In this document: piece by piece, positions 1 through 8,038 of the stretch
How the letters are laid out: each line of letters opens with the position of its first letter
Position numbering within the stretch: position 1 is the stretch's first letter
Source: Desulfobacteraceae bacterium
GTDB taxonomy: Bacteria; Desulfobacterota; Desulfobacteria; Desulfobacterales; Desulfosalsimonadaceae
NCBI GenBank assembly: GCA_003597945.1
Contig: QZJS01000080.1
Location: 1-35,941, forward strand
Reading direction: 5' to 3'
Length of the DNA stretch: 35,941 nt
Position numbers and translations under genes: made by a program
Notes under the pieces: model-generated
The model's database searches: none
Told to the model about the DNA's origin: nothing
Seen by the model: the letters and a program-made list of their open reading frames with translations, nothing else

Positions 1-98
1 GGCTTGCGCAATATCGAAGAATGCAGCGTACTTAGCGTACGTGAAATTCTGAGAGATTGCGCGTAACGCAGATATTGGACTTTTTACAAGGCCGTCAA
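1..98. repeat. Palindromic dispersed repeat, copy 1 (cut by window start)
   Basis: This copy matches positions 6506-6630 along its length. Its inner part can fold: GCGCAAT near 6-12 pairs with ATTGCGC near 56-62, and GAAGAAT pairs with ATTCTGA further in. The right end (TTTTTAC...GTCAA) ends over the TGA stop codon of lnt at 95-97, so the element abuts the gene end. The left end lies outside the window. It could be a MITE/REP-like element or a structured 3' end; it encodes no protein that I can see. Confidence 0.75.
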
Positions 99-1693
99 TC
101 TTTATCAAAAACCAAGCGCAACAGCGCCATCCCCAGAACAATCGCGGAAAAAAAGACCAGCCAGTCCCCGAACCGGGTATACGGTGCCGCCATATCCATG
201 TAAACAAAATCACCGTCAATGCGCTGCCGTTGAAAGAGATCTGTGCGGGATACCATGCGCCCGTCCGGCGCGATGAGGGCGGAAAACCCGTTATTTGCCG
301 CGCGAAGCATGAATCTCCGGTTTTCAATGGCCCGCATCCGGGCCGCGTACAGATGCATGTGCGGCATGGCCGAGTTTCCGAACCACCCGTCGTTTGAAAT
401 ATTAACCAGAAAATCCGCACCTGACGAAACCGATCGTGCGATATAGCGGGGATATAAAATTTCAAAGCAGATAGAGATGCCTGCCCGGCCGTGGGGCGTA
501 TCTATGCACGCGGGGGTGCGCCCGGGAGCAAATTCACTAGGAGCGGTGTAATACCGACCTATCCAGTCAAACATCATCGAAGTTTCGGCATACGGCAGCA
601 GAATATTTTTATCATAACGCGACAGCATGCCGTTGCCGGAAATCAGATAAGCGGAATTCATTGTCATGCCGGAGGCTTCATCCTGCATCAGACCGCCGGA
701 AATCAATAAGGCCTTGTCACCGATAAAATCCATGATCTGCCGGAAAAGATGATCATCGAGATGGGCCAAGACATTTAAGGTGGTCTCCGGCCAGACAATG
801 ACCCGGTCGGGTGGCGCGTGAGTCAGGCGCGCCCTTGTGGCCTCTATTATCGTTTCGGTTTCTTCGGTTTCTCCTTCGGTATCTTGACCCATCTGCCCGG
901 TATCTTCCGCACTCATCTCCAGGTAGGCCTGAAGCCGGCTGTAAAATCCCATGCCGCTCCATCGTTCGTGAAGGCTGAAATTTCCCTGGACCAGGACGGC
1001 CTGAATGGGGGGATGAACCGCGGTTTTTTGTTGAATTTCCTCCTGGACTTGTTTGATACGGATCATCCCGTACACCAGGGGAACAGCCGTTACCAATACA
1101 AGCAGCGCCAGTGGCACGGCAAGCGTGGCAGTCTTTTTTATCTTTCGCCTTGCGCGGCGCCATAACAGCCATAGCAATGCGTTAATCATCACCACCAGAA
1201 AGGTCAGGCCATGAATGCCGGCCACATCGGCAATCTGCACAAATCGTTGATATGGGAGAACAGCATAGCCAATGGCGCCCCAGGGTAGAAGGACCGGAAT
1301 CGTCTCTTTGAGATATTCGCCAAGGGTCCATAAAGAGGGCAGAACAAGCGCATACCAGAGCGGATGGTCACGATAAACGAAACGGTAAACAAGGATCACT
1401 CCTCCATAGATCAGGCAGGACGGCAGCACCACGCAAATCAGAAAAAACAGCACCGCCTTGGGGGGCCAGACATTAAAATGATTTGTCAGCGTGGGATAGA
1501 GCCAGTAACCCAGGCCGGTTGACATCAAGGCGCCCCATGCGATTCCCAGAGCCATGCCTCGGGTTGCGGAACGGGCGTTTTCAACGGCAACAAACAGCGG
1601 AACCAGTGCGAAAAAAGCCGTAAAGCCGATATTCCATAAGGGAAACGACAGCACATAAAGCAGCGCGGATATCAGGACCAGCAGCGAATTCAT
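95..1693 (-). CDS. lnt: Apolipoprotein N-acyltransferase
   Basis: Inner-membrane enzyme that adds the third acyl chain, taken from phospholipid, to the N-terminal Cys of lipoproteins. The first ~210 residues hold several hydrophobic segments, followed by a nitrilase-fold domain (about 230-505) and a last membrane helix. The catalytic triad is recognisable: Glu303 in VWPETTLN, Lys362 in YDKNILLPYAE and Cys409 in ISICFEILYP. At 532 residues it is of normal family length. An acidic stretch rich in Glu/Thr/Asp at about 261-284 looks like a lineage-specific loop insertion near the active-site side. The ATG at 1693 has only a weak ribosome site. The stop codon sits inside a dispersed repeat. It lies downstream of ugd on the same strand with a gap of about 100 bp. 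The assignment is secure. Confidence 0.96.
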   Translation of the reverse strand: MNSLLVLISALLYVLSFPLWNIGFTAFFALVPLFVAVENARSATRGMALGIAWGALMSTGLGYWLYPTLTNHFNVWPPKAVLFFLICVVLPSCLIYGGVILVYRFVYRDHPLWYALVLPSLWTLGEYLKETIPVLLPWGAIGYAVLPYQRFVQIADVAGIHGLTFLVVMINALLWLLWRRARRKIKKTATLAVPLALLVLVTAVPLVYGMIRIKQVQEEIQQKTAVHPPIQAVLVQGNFSLHERWSGMGFYSRLQAYLEMSAEDTGQMGQDTEGETEETETIIEATRARLTHAPPDRVIVWPETTLNVLAHLDDHLFRQIMDFIGDKALLISGGLMQDEASGMTMNSAYLISGNGMLSRYDKNILLPYAETSMMFDWIGRYYTAPSEFAPGRTPACIDTPHGRAGISICFEILYPRYIARSVSSGADFLVNISNDGWFGNSAMPHMHLYAARMRAIENRRFMLRAANNGFSALIAPDGRMVSRTDLFQRQRIDGDFVYMDMAAPYTRFGDWLVFFSAIVLGMALLRLVFDKD

Positions 1694-1791
1694 AGGGGTC
1701 TCGGAAATTGCGTTATGTTTTTTATCGCATCGGCCCGGAAAACCGCCGGGGACGCCCTGCGGGTGGTTGCCCTCAGGTCCCTTAGTGTTTA

Positions 1792-3126
1792 TCAGATCTG
1801 AGGCCTGCCGATGCTGAAACTGGTAAAGCCCAGACCAGCAAGCTGCTTTTTCGAATAAAGATTGCGGCCGTCGAAAATCACCGGATTATTTAAGGCGGAC
1901 CGTATGGTTTTAAAATCCGGGTTCCGGAACTGGTTCCAGTCCGTGACCACGGCCAGGGCATCCGCGCCGTTGAGTATGCTGTACTGATCATCGCTGATCT
2001 CGGCCAGACGATTGTCTTTTAATGCCCGGGCGGCATTGGGACCGGCAGCTGGATCATAGGCCCTGACCCGCATTCCCAGGGCCGTCAGCTCGGCAATGGT
2101 TACAAGGGCCGCGGAATCGCGGATATCGTCGGTATTGGCTTTAAACGCCAGCCCCCACAGGGCCAGGACGCGGTCCCTTACTCCGCCGATCGGCTCGAAA
2201 TAGGCTTTTATCTTTTCAGAAACGATCTTTTTCTGGCGATTGTTGACCTGGTCGACGGACGTCAGCAGTTCGGCGGTGTATCCGATATCACGGGCCGTCT
2301 GAATCAGTGCGTTGACATCTTTGGGGAAGCACGATCCGCCGTATCCCACGCCCGGATAAATGAAATGATAACCGATGCGATGATCCGAGCCGATGCCCAT
2401 GCGCACGTCACGGATATCGGCCCCTACCCGCTCGCAGATATTGGCCATCTCGTTGATGAAGGAAATCTTGGTGGCCAGCATGCAGTTGGCCGCGTATTTG
2501 GTCATTTCCGCGCTCCGGACCCCCATGATGACCAGCTTATCCCGGCTCCGCGCAAAAGGAGAATATAGCTCACCAATCCGTTCGGCGACTTCGGGATTAT
2601 CCGTGCCGATGATGATCCGGTCCGGCTTCATGAAATCGCTGACCGCGTCCCCTTCCTTTAAAAACTCCGGGTTGGATACCACGTCAAAATTCACGTCGAT
2701 CCCGCGCTTTTCAATCTCATGCCGGATCATACCTGAAACCGCGTCCGCGGTTCCCACAGGCACCGTCGACTTGTTGACGATGATCCGGTACTCGGAAATG
2801 GCCTTGCCGATCTGTGTCGCCACGTCATAAACATAAGAGAGATCGCATGATCCGTCCGGCCGGGGCGGCGTTCCCACGCAATTAAATAGAAACTTTGATT
2901 TCTCAACGCCTTCACGGATATCAGATGTGAATTGGAGTCGATTTTGTTCCAGGTTCCGCTGCACCAGAACATCCAGCCCAGGTTCGTATATATGAATTTT
3001 TCCCTGACGCAGCGCGTCGATTACCGCGGGATTGATATCCACGCACAAAACATGATTGCCCATTTCCGCAAAGCAGGCGGCCGCCACCAGGCCGACATAG
3101 CCGGTGCCGATAATCGAAACATTCAT
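1792..3126 (-). CDS. UDP-glucose/GDP-mannose 6-dehydrogenase family protein
   Basis: NAD-dependent four-electron oxidation of a nucleotide sugar (most likely UDP-glucose to UDP-glucuronate) for surface polysaccharide synthesis. The N-terminal Rossmann motif is IGTGYVGLVAAACFAEMG. The substrate-binding and catalytic block YPGVGYGGSCFPKD carries the catalytic Cys266. A central dimerisation domain and a C-terminal UDP-binding domain (ALWGLAFKANTDDIRDS, then FDGRNLY) complete the usual three-domain order. Its 444 residues fit the bacterial Ugd/TuaD family. Whether the substrate is UDP-glucose, UDP-GlcNAc/ManNAc or GDP-mannose cannot be settled from sequence alone; the overall pattern favours UDP-glucose. 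No polysaccharide genes lie beside it in the window. Confidence 0.93.
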   Translation of the reverse strand: MNVSIIGTGYVGLVAAACFAEMGNHVLCVDINPAVIDALRQGKIHIYEPGLDVLVQRNLEQNRLQFTSDIREGVEKSKFLFNCVGTPPRPDGSCDLSYVYDVATQIGKAISEYRIIVNKSTVPVGTADAVSGMIRHEIEKRGIDVNFDVVSNPEFLKEGDAVSDFMKPDRIIIGTDNPEVAERIGELYSPFARSRDKLVIMGVRSAEMTKYAANCMLATKISFINEMANICERVGADIRDVRMGIGSDHRIGYHFIYPGVGYGGSCFPKDVNALIQTARDIGYTAELLTSVDQVNNRQKKIVSEKIKAYFEPIGGVRDRVLALWGLAFKANTDDIRDSAALVTIAELTALGMRVRAYDPAAGPNAARALKDNRLAEISDDQYSILNGADALAVVTDWNQFRNPDFKTIRSALNNPVIFDGRNLYSKKQLAGLGFTSFSIGRPQI

Positions 3127-3155
3127 TTAATCGTCCTTTATGGCTGTTAAAATTC

Positions 3156-3344
3156 TCAGGATTGGTACTTTTTGAAATTATACCGCCTGGCCAGTTCCGC
3201 CTTTTCTTCCGGAGATAAAGCGGTAAAGTATCCTTTCCATCCGGGGCAGAAGTTGATATGCCAGCGCCAGATCCTGCCTAAAAACGATCCGGGATTCTTG
3301 TCATACCTGGCCCGCAGGAAACATTTCTCGCAGTTTTTCGCCAT
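3156..3344 (-). CDS. Small Cys-containing protein, possibly metal-binding
   Basis: A 62-residue protein with no family I can name. It has CxxC near the N-terminus (Cys5, Cys8) and HxxxC in the middle (His29, Cys33), which could form one zinc site. It is rich in aromatic and basic residues (Trp26, Trp28, Trp36) and ends in a short charged helix (SPEEKAELARRY). A GGAG ribosome site lies about nine bases before the ATG. That, together with the composition and the tight 29-bp gap to ugd downstream, makes it a likely real gene rather than chance. No signal peptide or membrane segment is seen, so it is probably cytoplasmic. Confidence 0.7.
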   Translation of the reverse strand: MAKNCEKCFLRARYDKNPGSFLGRIWRWHINFCPGWKGYFTALSPEEKAELARRYNFKKYQS

Positions 3345-3420
3345 TTGTCAACTCCAAGTAGTTAATGCGGTTAAAAGAGTCAAGGATGTATTTACGTTTC
3401 GGTCAGCTTCCCACAGACCG

Positions 3421-4323
3421 TCACCCTTCGACGGTCATTCGATTTCTTCCTTCCCGCTTGCTTTGATACATTAAACGGTCCGCGCGTTTTACAATGGCGT
3501 CCGTGGTATCGTCTTGCCGCACCACGGTGGCGCCGATGGAAACCGTGACGGATATTTGTTTTTCGTCAATATTTACATATGATTTTTCGATCAGCCTGAG
3601 GTAGCGCTCACAGATGGAGGCAACCTCAGCGGGATCAACGTTGCGGATGATGCCCAGAAACTCCTCCCCGCCCCATCGCCCGAAGATATCAAAGGATCTG
3701 GCCGACTCCCGAAGGGTGGCCGCCAGCGTCTTGAGAACCCGATCGCCAGCTTCATGGCCCAGGGTATCGTTAAGATCCTTGAAATGGTCGATGTCCAAAA
3801 ACAAAATACCGAACGGAATCCCGTAGCGGCGGAATTCCTGAAAACGGGCCGCCAGTTCCGATTCCATATGTTCGCGGTTCGGCAGCCGGGTCAGAGAATC
3901 ATAAAATGCCATTTTTTCCAGTATTGCCGTCTTTCGCTGCATTGAAAGCAAAATACTGATGTCGTTAAAAATCTCAGCTGCCCCTATAATTTCTCCATTG
4001 GCGTTCTTCAACGGCAGCGTATGCACATGCACGGCAACCCGATGGCCCTGCTTGTGGCTCAGGAAAACATCGGCCTCGCGAATCTGACCGTCAGCCATTG
4101 TCTGTGCCAAGGGGCATAATCCTGTGCACAGGCTGTTTCCTTTGCCATCCACATGCATTAAAACATTGTCATGGCAGTGAAGGCCCAGGACTTCATCGGA
4201 TCCATAACCGGAAATATCTTCGGCAGCGCGGTTCCAGTAGGTGATTTTGCGATTGGTGTCGGTCAAATAAACACCCACCGGAAGGCGGGCGACAACATCC
4301 AAACAGTTTATTTGGCTCAACAT
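3421..4323 (-). CDS. PAS-GGDEF diguanylate cyclase
   Basis: Soluble 300-residue signalling protein predicted to make cyclic di-GMP from two GTP. A PAS domain (about 8-125) contains four conserved-looking Cys/His positions (LHCHD at 48-52, then Cys66 and Cys70 in SLCTGLCPLA), suggesting redox, metal or heme sensing. A GGDEF domain (about 135-298) follows, with DxxxHFKxxND for metal/GTP binding and an intact active-site loop GGEEF (218-222). The product-inhibition I-site is present as RSFD, five residues before GGEEF. No membrane helix or EAL domain is seen. An AAGGA-type ribosome site precedes the ATG. The signal sensed is unknown. Confidence 0.92.
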   Translation of the reverse strand: MLSQINCLDVVARLPVGVYLTDTNRKITYWNRAAEDISGYGSDEVLGLHCHDNVLMHVDGKGNSLCTGLCPLAQTMADGQIREADVFLSHKQGHRVAVHVHTLPLKNANGEIIGAAEIFNDISILLSMQRKTAILEKMAFYDSLTRLPNREHMESELAARFQEFRRYGIPFGILFLDIDHFKDLNDTLGHEAGDRVLKTLAATLRESARSFDIFGRWGGEEFLGIIRNVDPAEVASICERYLRLIEKSYVNIDEKQISVTVSIGATVVRQDDTTDAIVKRADRLMYQSKREGRNRMTVEG

Positions 4324-4382
4324 ATTACCACATCCTTATATGATTCTACATTATAAAGGCCGACCGAATGAGCGAGACTCCG

Positions 4383-4625
4383 TCAATACACCAGAAAAAG
4401 TACAATCAGCGGCGCCACGTTAAGCAGGATGATGCCGAGTTTGTAAAAGGCAAAACCCGCGTAATGAATCGCGTCAAAAATCTCCACCGGAATTTTGAAC
4501 CAGCGATGATGCAACCCGTACATCCAGTCGTGGGCAAACACAAAAACAGCAAACCAGATGAACAGGATCGCGTAATTAAAGACCGCGCACCAGAGAAGAA
4601 TTTCTTTGATCTCATTTACCTGCAT
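4383..4625 (-). CDS. Small two-helix membrane protein (DUF6868-like)
   Basis: An 80-residue protein with two hydrophobic helices (about 8-28 and 57-79) joined by a hydrophilic, His/Trp-rich loop (HDWMYGLHHRWFKI). I recall a DUF6868-type family with this pattern but cannot verify it. The start was set at 4625, not at the upstream ATG at 4646, because a very good AAGGAGG site lies seven bases before 4625 and would otherwise fall inside the coding sequence. The last codons of a ParE-like remnant overlap the start by 14 bp, as in coupled genes. Function unknown. Confidence 0.75.
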   Translation of the reverse strand: MQVNEIKEILLWCAVFNYAILFIWFAVFVFAHDWMYGLHHRWFKIPVEIFDAIHYAGFAFYKLGIILLNVAPLIVLFLVY

Positions 4626-4887
4626 GATAACCCTCCTTAATTTCATCTATCGGCAATATCTGCTTGCCATGTCGAATGGTCAGTATGGATATTTGTCTTA
4701 TTCCGATGTGATAGATGACCCGGTAATTCCCGTAAATTAGCTCCCTGAATTGACGGTCGTTGATTTCAGGGACGGGTCGCCCGATTTCCGGATTCAATCT
4801 AAGCTGTTCAACTTTTAAAAATACTTTATGAATCCATTTGTTTGCTGCCGATGGTTTATCTTGAGCGATGTAATCAACTTTTATGGC
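4612..4887 (-). pseudogene. RelE/ParE-family toxin remnant, N-terminus lost
   Basis: Reading in frame from about 4887 gives VDYIAQDKPSAANKW, then NPEIGRPVPE, FRELIYGNYRVIYHI and ILTIRHGKQILP. This is the ordered core of RelE/ParE superfamily toxins: helix 1-2, the GRxVPE turn, the RELxxxxYRVIY strand, and the IxxIxHGxRxLP end. The first ~15 residues expected of such a toxin are missing. The frame continues upstream to a TAG near 4945 through unrelated sequence with no ATG, and no other frame supplies the missing part. No antitoxin gene adjoins. It probably represents a 5'-truncated toxin gene that no longer makes an active protein. Confidence 0.7.
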
Positions 4888-5366
4888 ACATGCAAATGTT
4901 TTTGACGTATAACTCGTTCTTAATACATATAAATCAACTATCCTCTATTTCGCAACCTTTAAATTTTTCTTCCTCATATCATGTCAATTTGAATGAAATG
5001 CGGAAAAATGGAGAATTCAGGCGCAGGTAGTGATGCCTTACATAAAGATCAAAAAAGAAACTCATGCGCGCGGACAGGATCGGCAGCAACTGGAGAAAGC
5101 ACTTGATAAACGGCATCATCCCTGAAGAAGCAAATGGTGGGCGGATGGAACCGAAAAGAGGCCGCTGACTTTGAACATTGTATCAAATCCTGCGAACAGA
5201 TCGACGAGGATAGGTGGAAATGAAGCTTATTCTGGACACAAACGCCTGCATCGGAGATCTCTTTGATCAACCCCGTGGCCTGAGGGGCAACACGGTACAC
5301 CCCCCAGGCCCCATGAACCCGGCTGTTTGAACGTTGTCATGCCGGCGCCGGCGCTTTGACGCATTT
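4888..5366. other. Gene-poor stretch with toxin-antitoxin debris
   Basis: Apart from the ParE remnant on its left, this stretch holds only short plus-strand fragments: a 30-codon ORF (5033-5125, starting MPYIKIKKET), the tail of an antitoxin-like ORF (about 5134-5223) and the first ~20 residues of a PIN-like protein (5220-5330). The left part is visibly AT-rich compared with the flanking genes. I see no RNA gene or strong promoter. It reads as a decayed accessory island between the GGDEF/small-membrane genes and the condensing enzyme. Confidence 0.55.
5134..5330 (+). pseudogene. VapBC-like antitoxin tail and truncated PIN-toxin start
   Basis: An open frame ending in FEHCIKSCEQIDEDRWK stops with TGA at 5221-5223. 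The ATG of a second ORF overlaps it (5220), giving the ATGA junction common in antitoxin-toxin pairs. The second ORF begins MKLILDTNACIGDLFDQP, which has the hydrophobic-DTN signature that opens PIN-domain (VapC) toxins. After about 20 residues it runs into unrelated sequence and stops at 5330, so the rest of the PIN domain and its other acidic residues are absent. The antitoxin frame has a stop shortly upstream too. Both parts look broken; the identity rests on short motifs. Confidence 0.45.
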
Positions 5367-6380
5367 CTACCAGGTAATGCGCATGCAGGAGGAATTAAAC
5401 CCGGACCCCATAGAAAAAACAGCCACCTTGCTGCCCGGGCCGATGTTCTTTTTCCGTTCCGCAACGGCAAGCCCCATGGGCCAGGCAATGGGGCCGGTGT
5501 TGCCGTATTCGGGAAATATCAGCTCCAGTTTTTCCATGGGCACGCCGGTGGTCTGAACAAAAGCCTTTTTGTGGGGCATGCTGACCTGGTGCGGAACAAA
5601 GCGATCAATTTGGTCACCCCACACCTCAAACTCTTCCATGCAGATGTCCCAGGTGCGCTTGACCAGCTCCAGGCCTTTTTTCAGCATGGTGTGCGCCTCG
5701 CACCTCATCTGGTTGTGATCACCGTAGCACAGCATGCCGTATCGCGAATCAACGGCCACCATGGTTTCTTCGATCACGTGGCCGTCAAACCGGGCATCCT
5801 CCTCCCGGCACAACAGCATGGATACGCTGCCGGAGCCCAGGGTCAGGGATGCGAACTCCGGGATAAAATCCTCCAGTCCGATTTCCGGGTCGGCCAGGCG
5901 TTTTGTCGTGATGTCAATCACATCCCTGGAGGATTCGGCGTTCACGATCAACCCGTACTTGATCTGCCCCAACCGCAGCATGTTGCTGATCACTTCCACG
6001 GCGCTGGTAAACCCCATGCAGGCATTGTTGATGTCGAGGTTCATGCACCTTTCACCCAGCCCCAGGGCATTGTGCACCATGATGGTAATGGTGGGTTCCA
6101 CGTAATCCCTGGAAACCGAAGGGTTGATCAGGCAGCCGATTTCGCTTCGGTCGATATTCAGGCGCTGCAGCAATTTTTCCGCCGATAAAATGGCCGCGTC
6201 CCACACCAGCTTGCCCGGCTCCCATATCCGTCGCTCCCGGATGCCGGACATGGCCTCGATATAACCAGGGCTGAGCCCAAACCGCTCACTGTTGTGCGCC
6301 ATTCGGCTTTCGATCTCTAAAGACGTCAGTATTTCCGGGGCTTCAACGTATTCCATGCCATCGATGACGATTTTGCTCAT
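5367..6380 (-). CDS. OleA/FabH-type 3-oxoacyl-ACP synthase III-like condensing enzyme
   Basis: Thiolase-fold decarboxylating or head-to-head Claisen condensing enzyme of 337 residues. The catalytic Cys121 lies in INNACMGF, His264 in FVPHQVS and Asn294 in EYGNTGPIA, the Cys-His-Asn triad of KAS III. The segment SVSRDYVEPT just before the Cys resembles OleA, where a Glu in the matching position is needed for the second acyl substrate, more than E. coli FabH; this is from memory. The C-terminal glycine-rich FSMGSGFNSS loop is typical. No acyl carrier protein, fabD/F or oleBCD genes are beside it, so the role could be fatty-acid initiation, long-chain ketone/olefin chemistry or a secondary product. 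It is isolated between a decayed island and a repeat. Confidence 0.85.
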   Translation of the reverse strand: MSKIVIDGMEYVEAPEILTSLEIESRMAHNSERFGLSPGYIEAMSGIRERRIWEPGKLVWDAAILSAEKLLQRLNIDRSEIGCLINPSVSRDYVEPTITIMVHNALGLGERCMNLDINNACMGFTSAVEVISNMLRLGQIKYGLIVNAESSRDVIDITTKRLADPEIGLEDFIPEFASLTLGSGSVSMLLCREEDARFDGHVIEETMVAVDSRYGMLCYGDHNQMRCEAHTMLKKGLELVKRTWDICMEEFEVWGDQIDRFVPHQVSMPHKKAFVQTTGVPMEKLELIFPEYGNTGPIAWPMGLAVAERKKNIGPGSKVAVFSMGSGFNSSCMRITW

Positions 6381-6505
6381 AATGTGTTATCCTTTCGGTT
6401 TTGTTAAGTAACCGGGTTATTTCACAAACAACTGCAAAACGCAAGCTGAGAATTTAACCGGATTGCCTGGCAATATTGACACACTCGTAAAAGTTGGTTT
6501 TCAGA

Positions 6506-6630
6506 TGATGCCGTAAAAAGCTCAAAATCAAGATACACGCGATTCCGAAGAATGCAGAGTATTTAGCTGTATGTGAAATTCTGAGGAATCGCGCATAACG
6601 CAGATATTGGAATTTTTTACGGCACCATCA
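6506..6630. repeat. Palindromic dispersed repeat, copy 2 (complete)
   Basis: A 125-bp element whose ends are inverted copies of each other (TGATGCCGTAAAAA at 6506-6519 against TTTTTTACGGCACCATCA at 6613-6630). The two arms are imperfect reverse complements for most of their length. The inner stem is CGCGATTCC...GGAATCGCG, where copy 1 has GCGCAAT...ATTGCGC; both pair, so the two copies differ by compensating changes. It sits 15 bp beyond the stop of the minus-strand gene at 6645, so both copies lie at the 3' end of a minus-strand gene. Non-coding. Confidence 0.8.
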
Positions 6631-6644
6631 ATGTTGATCATTCA

Positions 6645-7085
6645 TCATGTGGGAGGGCTGGGCTCATCCTGAAAAGACATTGCAAATCCGGCACCCAGCA
6701 AAGCAAGGAATACGACGATTCCCATCCATGGTGCAGTGGCTGGCGTATTGACGGTTACTGAAATTGTCACATGCAGCGCCGGCAGCCCTGCAATAAGGCC
6801 CAGCGCCGGAATACTCCACCGCGCCCAGGCCATTCCCTGCCGGAAGGGAATAAAAAGGATGATACCCATTGCCGCGGCAGTCGAGATCAAGGCGGCGCCA
6901 AGAATCCGGATGCCGCCTATCAGCAGGATCTGAAAGTTCGGGTCCACATCGGCCCAGGCCATGCCCACGGCAACGGCGTGGTACGGCATGAATTCCGTGC
7001 GAAGCAGGTAAACCACGCCGCTGACGCCAAATAAGACGATGGCCGGCAGGTAAAGCCAGAATGCGATTTTCATTTTAGGGTTCAT
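6645..7085 (-). CDS. Small four-helix membrane protein, unknown function
   Basis: A 146-residue protein with four hydrophobic segments (about 7-27, 52-80, 88-107 and 117-135), short loops and a charged C-terminal tail (FQDEPSPPT). I recognise no catalytic motif and no named family. A good ribosome site (AGGAAACAAC) precedes the ATG at 7085. The start follows closely after a 75-80 bp repeat that itself follows the stop of the upstream kinase-like gene, so the two may be cotranscribed. Its neighbours (a polyprenol/lipid kinase-like gene and a START protein) suggest, weakly, a membrane or lipid role. Confidence 0.75.
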   Translation of the reverse strand: MNPKMKIAFWLYLPAIVLFGVSGVVYLLRTEFMPYHAVAVGMAWADVDPNFQILLIGGIRILGAALISTAAAMGIILFIPFRQGMAWARWSIPALGLIAGLPALHVTISVTVNTPATAPWMGIVVFLALLGAGFAMSFQDEPSPPT

Positions 7086-7091
7086 ATGTTG

Positions 7092-7172
7092 TTTCCTGTG
7101 AGTATCTCGAGGATTTGAAACAAGACGCCAACAAAGATATGGTGCCGAAAGACCATTTTGTGATGTTTTCTA
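7092..7172. repeat. Post-stop repeat, copy 1
   Basis: About 80 bp, nearly identical to 8039-8113. On the minus strand it starts at the TAG stop codon of the kinase-like gene (7170-7172) and ends just before the ribosome site of the next gene. The two copies share long identical blocks, for example GCCAACAAAGATAT and CCGAAAGACCATTTTGTGATG on the plus strand. It is not obviously palindromic and unrelated to the other repeat family in this window. Confidence 0.75.
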
Positions 7173-7907
7173 AATCATCATGACCCCGAACAATATCCCA
7201 TAGCCTACCAGAAACAATGCCGGGGTGTCCCACGTATGCGGTGAAAAAGCCTCGGCAAGCGTCATTGCTGGCGGTATAATAACCATGGCGGCAATAAACT
7301 GCACTGGCGTGAACAGTGCGTGATGCGCCGCAACGATCAACAGGCCGGCGATAAAAACGCAGGCGCTGCCTTCCAAGGTGCGGTAATACTTTTTTTCCGT
7401 GAAAAGGGCTTTCACCTGGTATTTGTGCCGGCCGAACCGTACACCTACCGGTTCGGCAAGGCCGTCCCCGATCGCCGTGATCAGTACGGGTATCAGGACC
7501 AGGGGAATAAGGCCGTAGGCAGCGTAAAGCATGACAAACGGGATGATCACCAGGTATCCCGCAACGATCTGGGTAGAAAGCCACAGCAGTGTGTACGGCC
7601 GGTCTTCCGGGCGGTCAAATGCGGTGAACATCATGTTGATGAAGGGCACCCGTTTCCGCATCGGTTCAATGTATATAATCAGGGTAATAACGGAAAAAGC
7701 AGACGCCATCATGAACAAGCCGAGACTTCGCTCATAGGCAAAGACCTTGTCCAGGTAGAGCGGGATTAAAAAAAGGCAGAAATGGATGATTTTCCGGGTA
7801 TAATTGACCTTTATAGACTGGTGCACCACCAGCAGTCCGCAGCCAAACTGGATCAGGTATAAAACAAGCAGTTTGGTCGCCTGATTGGCAACAAAGAGCG
7901 TTTCCAA
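7170..7907 (-). CDS. CTP-dependent polyprenol/diacylglycerol kinase-like membrane protein
   Basis: A 245-residue integral membrane protein with about seven hydrophobic segments. The C-terminal half has the signature of the SEC59 / DGK1 / phytol kinase (VTE5) group: GDGLAEPVGVRFGRHKY, then a basic stretch and RTLEGSACVFIAG. These correspond to the DAxAExVGxxxGK and KSxEGS motifs that bind the nucleotide. Predicted reaction: CTP-dependent phosphorylation of a membrane alcohol such as polyprenol, phytol-like isoprenoid or diacylglycerol. The substrate cannot be told. The start is a TTG at 7907 with AAGGA eight bases upstream; no in-frame ATG is better placed. Confidence 0.8.
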   Translation of the reverse strand: METLFVANQATKLLVLYLIQFGCGLLVVHQSIKVNYTRKIIHFCLFLIPLYLDKVFAYERSLGLFMMASAFSVITLIIYIEPMRKRVPFINMMFTAFDRPEDRPYTLLWLSTQIVAGYLVIIPFVMLYAAYGLIPLVLIPVLITAIGDGLAEPVGVRFGRHKYQVKALFTEKKYYRTLEGSACVFIAGLLIVAAHHALFTPVQFIAAMVIIPPAMTLAEAFSPHTWDTPALFLVGYGILFGVMMI

Positions 7908-8038
7908 ACGAAATATCCTTTTTTAAGGTTAATAAGGAAAAAATTCAAGATCCAAGATCAAGGCTTCCAGAACGCATCTCAAAATCAGGGTTTCGGTTCA
8001 AGATCGCGGCGGCTTTTTATTTCAAACCGGAGACATAC

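Noticed and set aside
5334..6188. A 284-codon plus-strand ORF opposite the condensing enzyme
   Set aside because: It is a shadow of the minus-strand gene, whose catalytic residues and full length are clear; the composition (His/Gln/Gly rich) is typical of antisense frames.
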